Shown: in pieces, positions 24,398 to 34,336 of the stretch
How the letters are laid out: every line of letters starts with the position of its first letter
Numbering within the stretch: position 1 is the stretch's first letter
Source of the DNA: Primorskyibacter aestuariivivens
GTDB taxonomy: Bacteria > Pseudomonadota > Alphaproteobacteria > Rhodobacterales > Rhodobacteraceae
Direction: 5' to 3'
Length of the DNA stretch: 36,396 bases
Assembly (NCBI RefSeq): GCF_028023675.1
Contig: NZ_JAQIOZ010000029.1
Span: 1-36,396 of the forward strand
The notes under the pieces: model-generated
Seen by the model: only the letters and a program-made list of their open reading frames with translations
Told to the model about the DNA's origin: nothing
Databases searched by the model: none
Made by a program: the position numbers and the translations under genes

Positions 24398-25359
24398 TGA
24401 CACATTCAGATACGCCGGTGCTGGAACTGAACGGCATAAAGAAAACCTTTATGATCAGCCAGGGACTGATGAAAGGCACTAAGCCACTCTATGCGCTGAA
24501 CGACATTAGCGTGCAGCTGAACAAAGGCGAAGTGCTGGGTATAGTAGGGGAATCTGGCTGCGGTAAAAGTACCTTGGCCAAGATCCTTCTTGGCCTGATG
24601 GAGCCAACTTCTGGCGAGGTGCTGATCGATGGCCAGTCTCTCAAAGGACACAAACAGCTAGATATCTCCCGCCGTGTTCAGCCAATCTTCCAAGACCCCT
24701 ATTCGTCTCTCAATCCGCGCAAGCGGATTGGCGATATTATTTCGCTACCGTTGAGGGTACATGGCATTGGCGATCCTGCCGAGCATGAGCGCAAAGTCAT
24801 CGAAATCCTTGATTTGGTCGGTCTCCCAAAACGGGTTCTGAACAATTACCCCAACCAGATGTCTGGCGGACAACGGCAACGGGTCGCAATCGCTCGTGCT
24901 CTGATCATGAAACCTGAAATCGTGATTTGCGATGAACCAACCTCAGCTTTGGATGTGTCGGTGCAATCGCAAATCTTGAATCTGTTGATGGACCTCAAGG
25001 ACGAATTGCAGCTGACCTATTTGTTTATCAGTCATGATTTGTCGGTGGTTGAGCATTTGGCTGACCGGGTGATCGTTATGTACCTGGGTCGCATTTGCGA
25101 ACAAGCCCCCCCGGATAGGATATTCGATGAACCTCGGCATCCTTATACAGAAGCCTTGCTTGGCTCTGTACTAACTCCGGAGCCTGGCCAAGGCGTTCCA
25201 GACACCAACTTGGGTGCCAGTTATCCGAACCCTATTAACCCACCATCAGGATGCCGGTTTCACCCGCGATGTGCGAAGGCGATGGATATCTGCAAATCGA
25301 ATGCCCCCATGCTGCAACAAATCAATCGCAGCAAGGTCGAATGTCATCTGTATGAATAA
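24397..25359 (+). CDS. Peptide-type ABC transporter ATP-binding protein (DppF-like)
   Basis: A 320-residue second ATPase that pairs with the preceding one. Walker A is GESGCGKST, the Q-loop is FQDPYSSLNPR, the signature is MSGGQRQR and Walker B is IVICDEPTSALD. The C-terminal domain has the usual cysteine motif (GCRFHPRCAKAMDIC and a later ECHLY). It completes a full five-part importer with the four genes before it. Confidence 0.93.
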   Translation: MTHSDTPVLELNGIKKTFMISQGLMKGTKPLYALNDISVQLNKGEVLGIVGESGCGKSTLAKILLGLMEPTSGEVLIDGQSLKGHKQLDISRRVQPIFQDPYSSLNPRKRIGDIISLPLRVHGIGDPAEHERKVIEILDLVGLPKRVLNNYPNQMSGGQRQRVAIARALIMKPEIVICDEPTSALDVSVQSQILNLLMDLKDELQLTYLFISHDLSVVEHLADRVIVMYLGRICEQAPPDRIFDEPRHPYTEALLGSVLTPEPGQGVPDTNLGASYPNPINPPSGCRFHPRCAKAMDICKSNAPMLQQINRSKVECHLYE

Positions 25360-25398
25360 GGGGTGAGAGCCCTCGTCAGGGGGCCTCATACAATCAAA

Positions 25399-26835
25399 AT
25401 GACGGATAAATGTGCTGCGGCCCGCGAGGCCGCAATAGATAGAGCTGTGTCCACGATCAATGAAGGCGACTTTTTAAGGAGCCTGTCAGAGTTGGTCGAA
25501 ATCTCATCCGAAAGCCAAGATCCTGACAAGATCGAATACCTTTTTGAGTATTTGGAGCATGTTTCCTCAAAACACCTCGATCCACTTGGGTTTCGGTGTC
25601 GAATTTTCGACAACCCCGTCGAAGACGGCGGACCGATCCTGATAGCCGAAAGGATCGAAAACCCAAAGCAACCTACTGTGCTTTTTTATGGCCACGGCGA
25701 TGTTGTTTCCGGAATGGAGGGGCAATGGACCGAGGGACTGGATCCGTGGAAGCTGAAATCCGAAGGCAACAAGATTTTTGGCCGAGGTGTCGCTGACAAC
25801 AAAGGGCAACACCTCGTCAGTTTCTTTGCCTGGAAAGCAATTTTGGAAGAACGCAAACAGCTTGGTTTCAACATCAGACTGTTACTGGAGACAAGTGAGG
25901 AAATTGGATCGAAAGGTCTACGTGAATTCTGCCGCGAGAACGGAGATCTGTTGAGAGCCGACTTTCTCGTGGGCTCTGACGGGCCAAGACTGTCTGCCGA
26001 ACTTCCCACGCTCTTTATGGGCTCGCGTGGAAATATGACGTTTGATTTGGAGGTAAGCTATCGCGAGAGCCCGATGCACTCGGGCAACTGGGGGGGACTT
26101 CTAAAAGATCCCATTGTCCGACTAGCGAATGCGCTGTCATTGATCGTAGATGGAAAAGGACGGATCACCGTTCCTGGTTGGGAAGTTACTTCCCTAAACC
26201 AAAGCGTGAAGAAGGCCTTGGCGCATCCCTCTATCTCCGATGTATTTCAAAAGGCGGAAATCGACCGAGACTGGGGAACAGCAGACTTCACGCCTGCGGA
26301 ACGCGTTTTTGCCGGAAACAGCTTTTCCGTGGTTGGGATTTCCAGTGGAGACACGAACCACCCTGTCAATGCGATTCAGCCCCATGCAAAGGCCGTTTGC
26401 CAACTCCGCTATGTCGTCGGAACAGAACCCGAAGAGGCCTTAGCTGCGCTACGTGATCATCTGGATAACAATGACTTTTTTGATGTGTCTATTCAGCCCC
26501 GAAAAGCTGAGTATTTCCGGGCCACTCGCGTGGACCCGGACCACCCGTTAGTAAAGTTTGCGTCCACCTCTGTCAGTAGGACCTTGGGAGTCGCTCCAAT
26601 ACTGCTTCCCAATTTGGGTGGTTCACTTCCAAATGATTGCTTCACAGAAATTCTCAATATCCCAACTGTTTGGATCCCTCACTCCTACCCTGACTGTCTT
26701 CAGCATTCACCAGATGAACACTTGTTAACATCGGTCGTTGAGCAAGGTTTGGCTGTCATGACTGGGTTTTTTTGGGATCTCGGCGATCCAAATACGCAAG
26801 GCGTCACCAGTCTGGTTGAGGGGGTCACTCAATGA
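25399..26835 (+). CDS. M20-family metallopeptidase
   Basis: A 478-residue zinc-dependent hydrolase related to carboxypeptidase G2, dipeptidases and N-deacylases. The metal ligands and catalytic acid are visible: H99 in LFYGHGDVVSG, D133 in GVADNKGQH, the glutamate pair at 167-168 in ETSEEIGSKG, D194 in VGSDGPRL and a late histidine near LQHSPDEHL. The dimerisation (lid) domain lies in the middle. No signal peptide is seen, so it acts in the cytoplasm on imported material. The ATG at 25399 was chosen by family resemblance; a GTG at 25363 is in frame. It follows the transporter closely and overlaps the next gene by four bases. Confidence 0.9.
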   Translation: MTDKCAAAREAAIDRAVSTINEGDFLRSLSELVEISSESQDPDKIEYLFEYLEHVSSKHLDPLGFRCRIFDNPVEDGGPILIAERIENPKQPTVLFYGHGDVVSGMEGQWTEGLDPWKLKSEGNKIFGRGVADNKGQHLVSFFAWKAILEERKQLGFNIRLLLETSEEIGSKGLREFCRENGDLLRADFLVGSDGPRLSAELPTLFMGSRGNMTFDLEVSYRESPMHSGNWGGLLKDPIVRLANALSLIVDGKGRITVPGWEVTSLNQSVKKALAHPSISDVFQKAEIDRDWGTADFTPAERVFAGNSFSVVGISSGDTNHPVNAIQPHAKAVCQLRYVVGTEPEEALAALRDHLDNNDFFDVSIQPRKAEYFRATRVDPDHPLVKFASTSVSRTLGVAPILLPNLGGSLPNDCFTEILNIPTVWIPHSYPDCLQHSPDEHLLTSVVEQGLAVMTGFFWDLGDPNTQGVTSLVEGVTQ

Positions 26836-27761
26836 CTCCTTTTGCAATCGCCGGAATCCAAATGCACATCGACGCCCTACGATCGAATGTTGATGAGATG
26901 CTGAGCAAGCTGGATGTTCTGATGATCCGGTTTCCTTGGACCCAAATGGTACTATTCAGTGAACTCGCTCCCTTTGGCCCCCTTCACCGGTTTGCCCAGC
27001 CAACATCCAATGATGCGCTTGATCGCTTTTGTGAGGCCGCAAGGAAGCACCGTGTTTGGATCATTCCTGGATCGATGTTTGAAAAAACGGATGACGGTAG
27101 AGTGTTCAATACTTCTGCCGTGATTGACCCGGACGGCAATGTGGTTCGTCGCTATCGAAAGATGTTTCCCTTTCTGCCTTATGAAGCCGGTGTCGACGCT
27201 GGAACTGATTTTTGTACTTTCGACGTCCCCGGCGTTGGCAGGTTTGGTTTATCGATCTGCTACGACATTTGGTTCCCAGAGACGACGAGACAGCTGACCA
27301 GTGCAGGTGCCGAGGTTTTGCTCCACCCAGTTCTAACGGGAACTACGGATCGCGATGCCGAGCTGGCCATTGCACGTGCAACAGCAGCACAGTTTCAGTG
27401 CTACGTCTTTGACGTGAACGGACTTGGGGCGGGTGGGGTCGGCAAGTCCTGCGTTGTCGACCCAGCGTCCATGGTATTGCACCAATCTGGGGGACAAGAG
27501 GACATGTTCCCAGTCGAAATAGATCTGGATCAAGTTCGCCGCCAGCGAGAAACCGGGATACGCGGACTGGGTCAAGTACTAAAGAGCTTTCGAGATCGGT
27601 CAGTTGAGTTTTCTGCGTACGAAAAGAACAGCGCAGACGCCCACTACCTTCAAACGCTTGGACCGCTTGAGATGCCTGCTCAAGGGGCTCGGGACGGTTT
27701 GCTGAGCACCGGTTTGGGAGACTTGCCCATGGCGAACCCATCCACTCCCCTAAACGACTAG
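26832..27761 (+). CDS. Nitrilase-superfamily carbon-nitrogen hydrolase
   Basis: A 309-residue amidase with the catalytic triad E44 (LFSELAPFG), K110 (RYRKMFPF) and C143 (SICYDIWFPE). The family includes omega-amidases, N-carbamoylputrescine amidase and aliphatic amidases. The lack of close similarity to one named branch leaves the substrate open. The start overlaps the M20 peptidase stop by four bases (ATGA). Together the two enzymes suggest removal of acyl or amide groups from an imported molecule. Confidence 0.88.
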   Translation: MTPFAIAGIQMHIDALRSNVDEMLSKLDVLMIRFPWTQMVLFSELAPFGPLHRFAQPTSNDALDRFCEAARKHRVWIIPGSMFEKTDDGRVFNTSAVIDPDGNVVRRYRKMFPFLPYEAGVDAGTDFCTFDVPGVGRFGLSICYDIWFPETTRQLTSAGAEVLLHPVLTGTTDRDAELAIARATAAQFQCYVFDVNGLGAGGVGKSCVVDPASMVLHQSGGQEDMFPVEIDLDQVRRQRETGIRGLGQVLKSFRDRSVEFSAYEKNSADAHYLQTLGPLEMPAQGARDGLLSTGLGDLPMANPSTPLND

Positions 27762-27775
27762 GAAAGGCTGGGCGG

Positions 27776-30529
27776 ATGCAGAACTTAAATGACTATCATT
27801 CAGCTATACAGCTTAGGGCCGACTGCTGGAGCTCGCTGCGCGAAGTATCCGCAAATCTAAACAAGGCCCGGCCAAAACAGCAGTTGGCCAAAAACAAAAA
27901 CCGGTTTGAAGAATTATGCGAGGCTCTGTCCGTTATCGAACCTTATTGGGCATTCCCTGGGGTCGCGGCTTTCGAGCACCTTCGTCGCCAATTCCATCAT
28001 GGCAACTACAAAGAGGCAGCCTTTCTTTCCCATCGCATATCCCGCGCGCTGATCACTGGGGCATATCGGCGGAGGCAGATCCCGCTTGATTGGGAAAAGG
28101 TCGAAGCGGAAGAGCACGAAGACGAGGCCACCCTGACGCCAGAAGCACGGGCGTTGACCAAACCCTATTTCGAAGTGCTGATCGTCGATGATCTGAGCGA
28201 ACAACAGGATCGCTGGCTGCGCTCTAACATCAACACCATGCGGCGGCCGGAAGACCCGTTCATTTACGAACCCGTGGTGGTCAAAAGCGTCGAAGACGCA
28301 TTGATCGCAATCCTGTTCAACCACAATATCCAGGCCATCGTTGTGCGCCCCGGATTGACGCTGCGCTCTGACGTGCGCAACCCGATCTTGCGCCGGTATC
28401 TGAACCGGGCGCTGCAAGGTGAATTCTCCGATGTGGCAGCCGAGGACTATGGCCCTGAACTTTGTCGGCTTGTGGCTGCGGAACGTCCAGAATTGGATGC
28501 CTATCTGATCACCGACCGATCCGTTGAAGACATTGCCGGATTGGACCTGGGGATTTGCCGCCGGGTTTTCTACAATCAGGAAGATTTCCTGGAACTGCAC
28601 CTGAACATCATACGCGGCGTTCAATCACGCTACCGAACCCCGTTCTTTTCAGCCTTGGTGGATTATTCCAAACAACCCACCGGCGTATTCCACGCGATGC
28701 CCATCAGCCGGGGTAAATCGATCACCCGCAGCCACTGGATTCAGGATATGGGCGCCTTTTACGGGCCGAACATATTCCTGGCGGAAACCTCTGCCACCTC
28801 AGGCGGTCTGGACAGTCTTTTGGAACCGCAGGGCCCAATCAAAGAAGCTCAGGAACTGGCAGCCCGCGCCTTTGGATCAAAGCAGACGTTTTTTGCCACC
28901 AATGGCACCTCGACCTGCAACAAAATTGTGGTTCAGGCCCTGGTGCAGCCAGGCGATATCGTTTTGGTGGACCGGGATTGCCACAAATCCCACCACTACG
29001 GCATGGTGCTATCGGGCGCAGAGGTCTGCTATTTGGACAGCTACCCGCTGAACAAATACTCGATGTATGGCGCTGTTCCCCTCATGGAGATCAAAAAGCA
29101 GCTGCTGGATTTGAAAGCCGCCGGCAAGCTGGATCGCGTGCGCATGCTGTTGCTGACGAACTGCACATTTGATGGCATCGTCTACAACGTGCAAAGGGTG
29201 ATGGAGGAATGTCTGGCCATCAAACCCGACCTGATCTTCCTTTGGGACGAGGCCTGGTTTGCCTTTGCCCGGTTCAACCCTGTCTACCGGACACGCACCG
29301 CAATGAGTGCCGCAGGCACGCTGCGCGATCAATTGCGTTCGGACGCGCATAAAGAGGCCTATGAACAACAACAAGAGGCGCTGAAAGACGCCAGCCAAGA
29401 TGACCTTCTGGCCACGCGTTTGATCCCGCCGCCCACCGCCCGGGTCCGCGCCTATTCCACGCAGTCCACGCATAAGACCCTGACAAGCCTGCGCCAGGGT
29501 TCAATGATCCATGTCTATGACCAGGATTTCAAAGGCGAAATCGAACAAAGCTTCCTCGAAGCCTATATGACCCACACCTCGACCTCGCCAAACTACCAGA
29601 TTATCGCCAGCCTCGACGTTGGCCGCCGACAGGTCGAACTTGAGGGTTATGAATTCGTGCAGCGCCAGATCGAAGCGGCGCTGGCGCTAAGGCGCGCAAT
29701 CACTGAACATCCCAATCTGAAGAAATATTTCCGCATCGTAAGCGCGGCCGACATGATCCCCGACGCCTATCGGGAAAGCGGCGTCACCAGCTACGTCGAT
29801 TCAGAGCAAGAAGGGATCGACATCTGGGATTGCTGGCAGCAGGATGAATTCGTCATGGACCCGACCCGCATCACATTGCTTGTGGGCGGCACCGGTTGGG
29901 ATGGGGATACCTTCAAAACCAAAATCCTGATGGACAAGTATGGCATCCAAATCAACAAGACGTCCCGGAACACCGTCTTGTTCATGACCAACATTGGCAC
30001 CACCCGATCATCGGTCGCCTATCTGATCGAAGTTTTGGTCGAAATCGCCAAAGACCTAGACGATCTGCTAGACGACGCGTCCAAAATGGAACGGCTGGCG
30101 TTTTCCCATCGCGTGGCCAATCTGACCGACAACCTGCCGCCCCTGCCGGACTTCAGCCGCTTCCACGATGCTTTCCGCGACAGCGACGAAACCCCCGAAG
30201 GCGACATTCGTTCAGCGTTTTTCCTTAGTTACGACGAACAAAACTGCGACTACATGGATTTGACCGGGTCTCTTAGGAACGCCCTTGAGAACGATGTCGA
30301 AGTGGTCTCAGCAAGTTTTATCATCCCCTACCCTCCTGGCTTCCCGATCCTTGTCCCCGGACAGGTCGTCAGCCGGGAAATATTGGAATTCATGCTGGCG
30401 CTCGATGTCAGCGAAATACATGGCTACCGGGCTGATCTCGGGTTGCGGGTTTTCACAAAAGACGCGCTGGAAGCTCATTCCGCAAAACATTCTGTTCAAA
30501 CTGTTTCGCAAAATGGAGACAAGAAATGA
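27776..30529 (+). CDS. PLP-dependent Orn/Lys/Arg decarboxylase-family protein, long form
   Basis: A 917-residue protein of the fold-type I decarboxylase group. About residues 130-270 resemble the receiver-like wing domain (FEVLIVDDLSEQQDRW). The PLP domain shows FFATNGTSTCNKIV, the cofactor-binding aspartate in FLWDEAWFAFAR, and the Schiff-base lysine K567 in STQSTHKTLTSLRQG. The C-terminal domain ends with PYPPGFPILVPGQVV, normal for the family. It is some 150-200 residues longer than the enteric enzymes, with an extra N-terminal helical region and a long insert around 510-560. It overlaps the ATP-grasp gene by four bases. The amino acid used cannot be stated. Confidence 0.9.
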   Translation: MQNLNDYHSAIQLRADCWSSLREVSANLNKARPKQQLAKNKNRFEELCEALSVIEPYWAFPGVAAFEHLRRQFHHGNYKEAAFLSHRISRALITGAYRRRQIPLDWEKVEAEEHEDEATLTPEARALTKPYFEVLIVDDLSEQQDRWLRSNINTMRRPEDPFIYEPVVVKSVEDALIAILFNHNIQAIVVRPGLTLRSDVRNPILRRYLNRALQGEFSDVAAEDYGPELCRLVAAERPELDAYLITDRSVEDIAGLDLGICRRVFYNQEDFLELHLNIIRGVQSRYRTPFFSALVDYSKQPTGVFHAMPISRGKSITRSHWIQDMGAFYGPNIFLAETSATSGGLDSLLEPQGPIKEAQELAARAFGSKQTFFATNGTSTCNKIVVQALVQPGDIVLVDRDCHKSHHYGMVLSGAEVCYLDSYPLNKYSMYGAVPLMEIKKQLLDLKAAGKLDRVRMLLLTNCTFDGIVYNVQRVMEECLAIKPDLIFLWDEAWFAFARFNPVYRTRTAMSAAGTLRDQLRSDAHKEAYEQQQEALKDASQDDLLATRLIPPPTARVRAYSTQSTHKTLTSLRQGSMIHVYDQDFKGEIEQSFLEAYMTHTSTSPNYQIIASLDVGRRQVELEGYEFVQRQIEAALALRRAITEHPNLKKYFRIVSAADMIPDAYRESGVTSYVDSEQEGIDIWDCWQQDEFVMDPTRITLLVGGTGWDGDTFKTKILMDKYGIQINKTSRNTVLFMTNIGTTRSSVAYLIEVLVEIAKDLDDLLDDASKMERLAFSHRVANLTDNLPPLPDFSRFHDAFRDSDETPEGDIRSAFFLSYDEQNCDYMDLTGSLRNALENDVEVVSASFIIPYPPGFPILVPGQVVSREILEFMLALDVSEIHGYRADLGLRVFTKDALEAHSAKHSVQTVSQNGDKK

Positions 30530-31986
30530 CCGTATCCACGCTGAGCAACATCTCTGAAATTCGTCGCTTTTTTCACCGTAATGAAAGCCCTATCTATTTC
30601 GTCTCTGCTACCAACTTCAATCTGCTTGGCCTGGATGAATGGGTGAAAAACTTCAAATATATCAGCTACTATGACTGTTTTGACGGGCGGCATCCCAATG
30701 TTTTTTGTCCATCAAAACTGCCCCATGTAGAGTTTCAGTCGATCGAAGAAATAAACAACTACCTGCTGCAACACAAAGAGGTAATCGATTTTGTGAAACG
30801 CCGGGGCGGCAAACCCAAATTCGTCTTTCTGATGTTTGACGAAGAAACCGAAAGCCTGGTCAAGGATCTGGGCGGCGAGATCTGGTTCCCCAAGGCTAAG
30901 CTGCGTACCAAGATGGATAACAAGATTGAAACCGTGCGCATCGGCAACAAGGCAGGCGTGCCTTCGGTGCCGAATGTGCTGACCGAAATCAAAGATTACG
31001 CAGATCTGACCAAAAAGGCCGAAAAGGCCGGGCTGGGCAACGATCTGGTACTACAATCCGCCTTTGGGGATTCTGGTCACACAACTTTCTTCATCAAATC
31101 CGCGGCTGATTTCCGTCGCCACGAACACGAAATCGTCGGCGAGGACGAAATCAAAGTCATGAAGCGCATCAATTGCCGTGGATCGGCCATTGAAGCCTGC
31201 GCAACAAAAGAGGGAACAATCGTTGGACCGTTGATGACAGAACTGGTCGGCTTCAAAGAACTGACCCCCTATCGCGGCGGATGGTGCGGCAACGAAATTT
31301 TCGCAACCGCCTTTTCCAAGGAAACTCGCCAGAAAGCGCGCGAGATGACCTTTAGGTTTGGCGAACAGCTGCGCAAAGAAGGCTATCGCGGCTATTTTGA
31401 GTTGGATTTCTTAGTAGACAAGTCCACTGGCGAGCTTTGGCTGGGTGAACTGAACCCAAGGATCACGGGGGCCTCCTCTATGACCAACCACGCTGCTTTC
31501 GCCCACGCGGATGCACCACTGTTCTTATTCCACCTGTTGGAATTCTCCCGTCGTAAATTCAACCTCGATACTGACGAGTTGAACAACCGTTGGGCCGATC
31601 CATCGATGATCGATGGCTGGTCCCAAATGGTGATCAAACACACAGAAGACACCGTGGACCTGTGTTCCGAAGTGCCTGAAACCGGCATCTACAGGATGCA
31701 CGAAGACGGGCGGGTCGAATTTGACCGGTTTGATTATCACCGGCGCGCGGTCGAAACCGAAAACGAGGCCTTTTTCCTGCGCATCATGCAACCCGGCGAT
31801 TATCGCTATGAAGGGGCGGACATCGGCATTCTCGTGACGCGCGGCCGTTCTATGACCCGCAACTTTCAACTAAATAGCCGGGCCAAACGTTGGATTCACG
31901 GTATCGAGCAAGCAGTAAAAGGGTCTCCACTGCCAGCGGCAACGGCAGGGCCGGAGCTCTCGGATCGGGCATTCAAAGCCCTTTGA
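30526..31986 (+). CDS. ATP-grasp ligase-like protein
   Basis: A 486-residue protein with a biotin-carboxylase-like ATP-grasp fold. The N-terminal third (IYFVSATNFNLLGLDEW) is a pre-ATP-grasp domain. Nucleotide-binding parts are LVLQSAFGDSGHTTFF and DEIKVMKRINCRGSA. The metal ligands are in YFELDFLVD and LGELNPRITGASS. No biotin attachment site exists, so it more likely joins a carboxylate to an amine. It starts inside the decarboxylase stop (ATGA). I recall this decarboxylase/ATP-grasp pair as a conserved neighbour pair in Rhodobacteraceae, which suggests the decarboxylase product is its substrate. Confidence 0.85.
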   Translation: MTVSTLSNISEIRRFFHRNESPIYFVSATNFNLLGLDEWVKNFKYISYYDCFDGRHPNVFCPSKLPHVEFQSIEEINNYLLQHKEVIDFVKRRGGKPKFVFLMFDEETESLVKDLGGEIWFPKAKLRTKMDNKIETVRIGNKAGVPSVPNVLTEIKDYADLTKKAEKAGLGNDLVLQSAFGDSGHTTFFIKSAADFRRHEHEIVGEDEIKVMKRINCRGSAIEACATKEGTIVGPLMTELVGFKELTPYRGGWCGNEIFATAFSKETRQKAREMTFRFGEQLRKEGYRGYFELDFLVDKSTGELWLGELNPRITGASSMTNHAAFAHADAPLFLFHLLEFSRRKFNLDTDELNNRWADPSMIDGWSQMVIKHTEDTVDLCSEVPETGIYRMHEDGRVEFDRFDYHRRAVETENEAFFLRIMQPGDYRYEGADIGILVTRGRSMTRNFQLNSRAKRWIHGIEQAVKGSPLPAATAGPELSDRAFKAL

Positions 31987-31999
31987 CACAACCAACGCA

Positions 32000-33001
32000 A
32001 TGATCTGGCGCGCGATCTCAGAAGACACTCCGGGTGAAGTGTGGTCAGACTTGTTTCGGCAGTACTGGCCGCACTATCAGAAGTGGTGGACGAAAGAGGG
32101 TTTGGGCTGCCGTCCAAATTTCCGAGAGAGCAGGCAAGCCCTAATCAAGCATATGCCTGAAATCGTGCCAGTCTATGATGAACTGTGTGAACTGTCGGGC
32201 GGCAGTGACCAAACCGCGAGGTTTTTGAGCTTTTATTGCCCGCCACCTTATCTCTCTGGTTGCTCTCAAGCAGTATGGGCGGGTCGCGAGCCTGTATTGG
32301 TGCGCAACTATGACTATAGCCCCGAAGCTTTTGATTGCCTCGTTCTTAGAACCCGATGGATGGGTCGTTCTATCATGGGAGTAACCGACGGGTTGTTTGG
32401 ACTCGTCGATGGCGTCAATGACGCTGGTCTCGCCGTCTCACTGACATTTGGTGGCCGGCGGATTGTTGGAGATGGGTTTGGCGTCCCCCTTCTGCTGCGA
32501 TATGTTCTTCAGATCTGCGAAACGGTCGAGGAAGCGTCTGAAACCTTGGCGCGATTGCCTTGCCACATGAGCTACAACGTGACCGTACTAGACTCTAGGC
32601 GTCGGTTTCGAACGGTAATGTTGGCACCTGATCGACCGGCCATAGTTTCGTCGTCCGCAGTCGCTACAAACCACCAGGAAACGGTGGAGTGGCTCAGCCA
32701 TGCACGATTTACCGCCACAGTCGAACGCGAGCGGTTTCTATTGCAAAGACTTCGATTACACCGAGATACAGAAGAAAAGTTCATCGGAGCTTTTCTCAAA
32801 CCCCCTTTGTATTCGACGGCTTTTTCGCGAGGTTTTGGAACGCTCTACACGGCGGTCTACAGGCCACGCAAAGGTGAGCTGGAAATTCGTTGGCCAGGCA
32901 CAGTGTGGCCTCAATCCTTAGCCGCATTCACAGAAGGCTCACGCCTAGTGAGACTACCTGCCGAAACCGATGTTTCGATCGCGCAATCTATCTCTCTGTA
33001 G
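32000..33001 (+). CDS. C45-type Ntn hydrolase (acyl-CoA:6-APA acyltransferase-like)
   Basis: A 333-residue member of the peptidase C45 / linear-amide hydrolase group. The self-processing site is G87-C88 in YLSGCSQAVW, where C88 would become the N-terminal nucleophile. It is followed by the typical PVLVRNYDYSPEAFD strand and by GLFGLVDGVNDAGLAVSLTFGG-like strands. Members cut or transfer acyl groups on amide bonds. It begins 13 bases after the ATP-grasp gene. The ribosome site is weak, so expression may rely on readthrough from the gene in front. Confidence 0.8.
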   Translation: MIWRAISEDTPGEVWSDLFRQYWPHYQKWWTKEGLGCRPNFRESRQALIKHMPEIVPVYDELCELSGGSDQTARFLSFYCPPPYLSGCSQAVWAGREPVLVRNYDYSPEAFDCLVLRTRWMGRSIMGVTDGLFGLVDGVNDAGLAVSLTFGGRRIVGDGFGVPLLLRYVLQICETVEEASETLARLPCHMSYNVTVLDSRRRFRTVMLAPDRPAIVSSSAVATNHQETVEWLSHARFTATVERERFLLQRLRLHRDTEEKFIGAFLKPPLYSTAFSRGFGTLYTAVYRPRKGELEIRWPGTVWPQSLAAFTEGSRLVRLPAETDVSIAQSISL

Positions 33002-33049
33002 CCGATCGGAAAAACAACCTCCGTAACATTTCTATGAAAAGAGGCATAC

Positions 33050-34336
33050 ATGACCAATGCTGATCTCCTAACCCGTCGTAACAATGCTGTCGCCAGAGGT
33101 GTCGGCATGCAAACAAATGTGTACGCGACCCGCGCTTCTAATGCGGAAGTCTGGGATTCCGAAGGGGCGAAATACATCGACTTCGCTTCAGGAATTGCCG
33201 TTGTAAATACTGGCCATTGCCATCCTAAACTTGTCCAAGCCGTAGCCAGTCAATTGCAGGATTTCACACACACCTGCCACCAGGTGCTTCCCTACGAGAA
33301 CTACATTCATTTAGCAGAAAGGTTGAACCATGCAGTTCCCGGTGATTTTGACAAAAAGACGATTTTTGTAACCACCGGAGCTGAAGCAGTCGAAAACGCG
33401 GTAAAAATTGCCAGAGCTGCTACAGGAAGAGAAGCTATCGTCGCCTTCGGAGGTGGTTTCCACGGTCGCACGTTTATGGGGATGTCACTCACGGGAAAAG
33501 TCGCCCCTTATAAAAAGGGATTTGGGTCAATGATGCCCGATGTCTTTCATATACCGTTCCCAGTAGAATTGCATGAAACTTCAACGAATGCGTCTCTCTC
33601 CAGCCTCGACCGTTTGTTCGCTACGGATTTGGACCCAAACAGGGTCGCAGCAATAATCATTGAGCCCGTTCAAGGCGAAGGTGGATTCTATCCTGCGCCT
33701 GCGGAGCTAATGAACGAACTGAGATCAATCTGTGACAGGTATGGCATTGTTCTGATTGCTGACGAGGTACAAACGGGTTTTGCTCGGACTGGTCACCTGT
33801 TTGCGATGGAAGCTTACGAAGTCACAGCTGATCTCACGACAATGGCGAAAGGGCTTGCTGGCGGGCTCCCGCTGGCGGCCGTGACTGGTCGCGCAGACTT
33901 GATGGACGCGGCAGAGCCGGGGGGACTTGGCGGAACATATGGCGGTAATCCGTTGGGGATCGCCGCAGCTCATGCTGTTTTGGATATCATCAGGGAAGAA
34001 AACCTCTGCGCACGGGCGTCTGAACTCGGTTCAGCGCTCAAACAGAGGTTAAAAAAGATCAGCGAAGTAGTACCTGAAATCGCGGATATTCGCGGCCCAG
34101 GGTTCATGGTAGCCATCGAACTGAATTCGCCAGATGGCCAAAAACCCAATCCGGAAATGACTAATCGTGTCAAATCTGAAGCATTGGCAAGAGGATTGAT
34201 CTTGCTGAGCTGCGGAGTGCGTGGAAATGTCATCCGATTCCTCGCGCCATTGACCATTGAAGAAAGCACCTTCCGCGACGCTCTCGATATTCTCGAAGCG
34301 TCGGTACTCGCAGCCCGGGAGGAGAACGATGCTTAA
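33050..34336 (+). CDS. gabT: Class III omega-amino acid aminotransferase (GabT-like)
   Basis: A 428-residue PLP enzyme closely resembling 4-aminobutyrate:2-oxoglutarate aminotransferase. Markers are FASGIAVVNTGHCHPK, the phosphate-binding TTGAEAVENAVKIAR, FHGRTFMGMSLTGK, IIEPVQGEGGFYPAP, the DEVQTGFARTGHLFA block and the Schiff-base lysine K267 in TTMAKGLAGG. AAGAGG precedes the ATG. Its stop overlaps the start of the dehydrogenase, as in gabTD pairs. The true amine donor could also be 5-aminovalerate or a similar compound. Confidence 0.85.
   Translation: MTNADLLTRRNNAVARGVGMQTNVYATRASNAEVWDSEGAKYIDFASGIAVVNTGHCHPKLVQAVASQLQDFTHTCHQVLPYENYIHLAERLNHAVPGDFDKKTIFVTTGAEAVENAVKIARAATGREAIVAFGGGFHGRTFMGMSLTGKVAPYKKGFGSMMPDVFHIPFPVELHETSTNASLSSLDRLFATDLDPNRVAAIIIEPVQGEGGFYPAPAELMNELRSICDRYGIVLIADEVQTGFARTGHLFAMEAYEVTADLTTMAKGLAGGLPLAAVTGRADLMDAAEPGGLGGTYGGNPLGIAAAHAVLDIIREENLCARASELGSALKQRLKKISEVVPEIADIRGPGFMVAIELNSPDGQKPNPEMTNRVKSEALARGLILLSCGVRGNVIRFLAPLTIEESTFRDALDILEASVLAAREENDA

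Noticed and set aside
27914-28624. A 236-residue frame antisense to the decarboxylase
   Set aside because: It is a shadow of a well-supported gene with strong family motifs.
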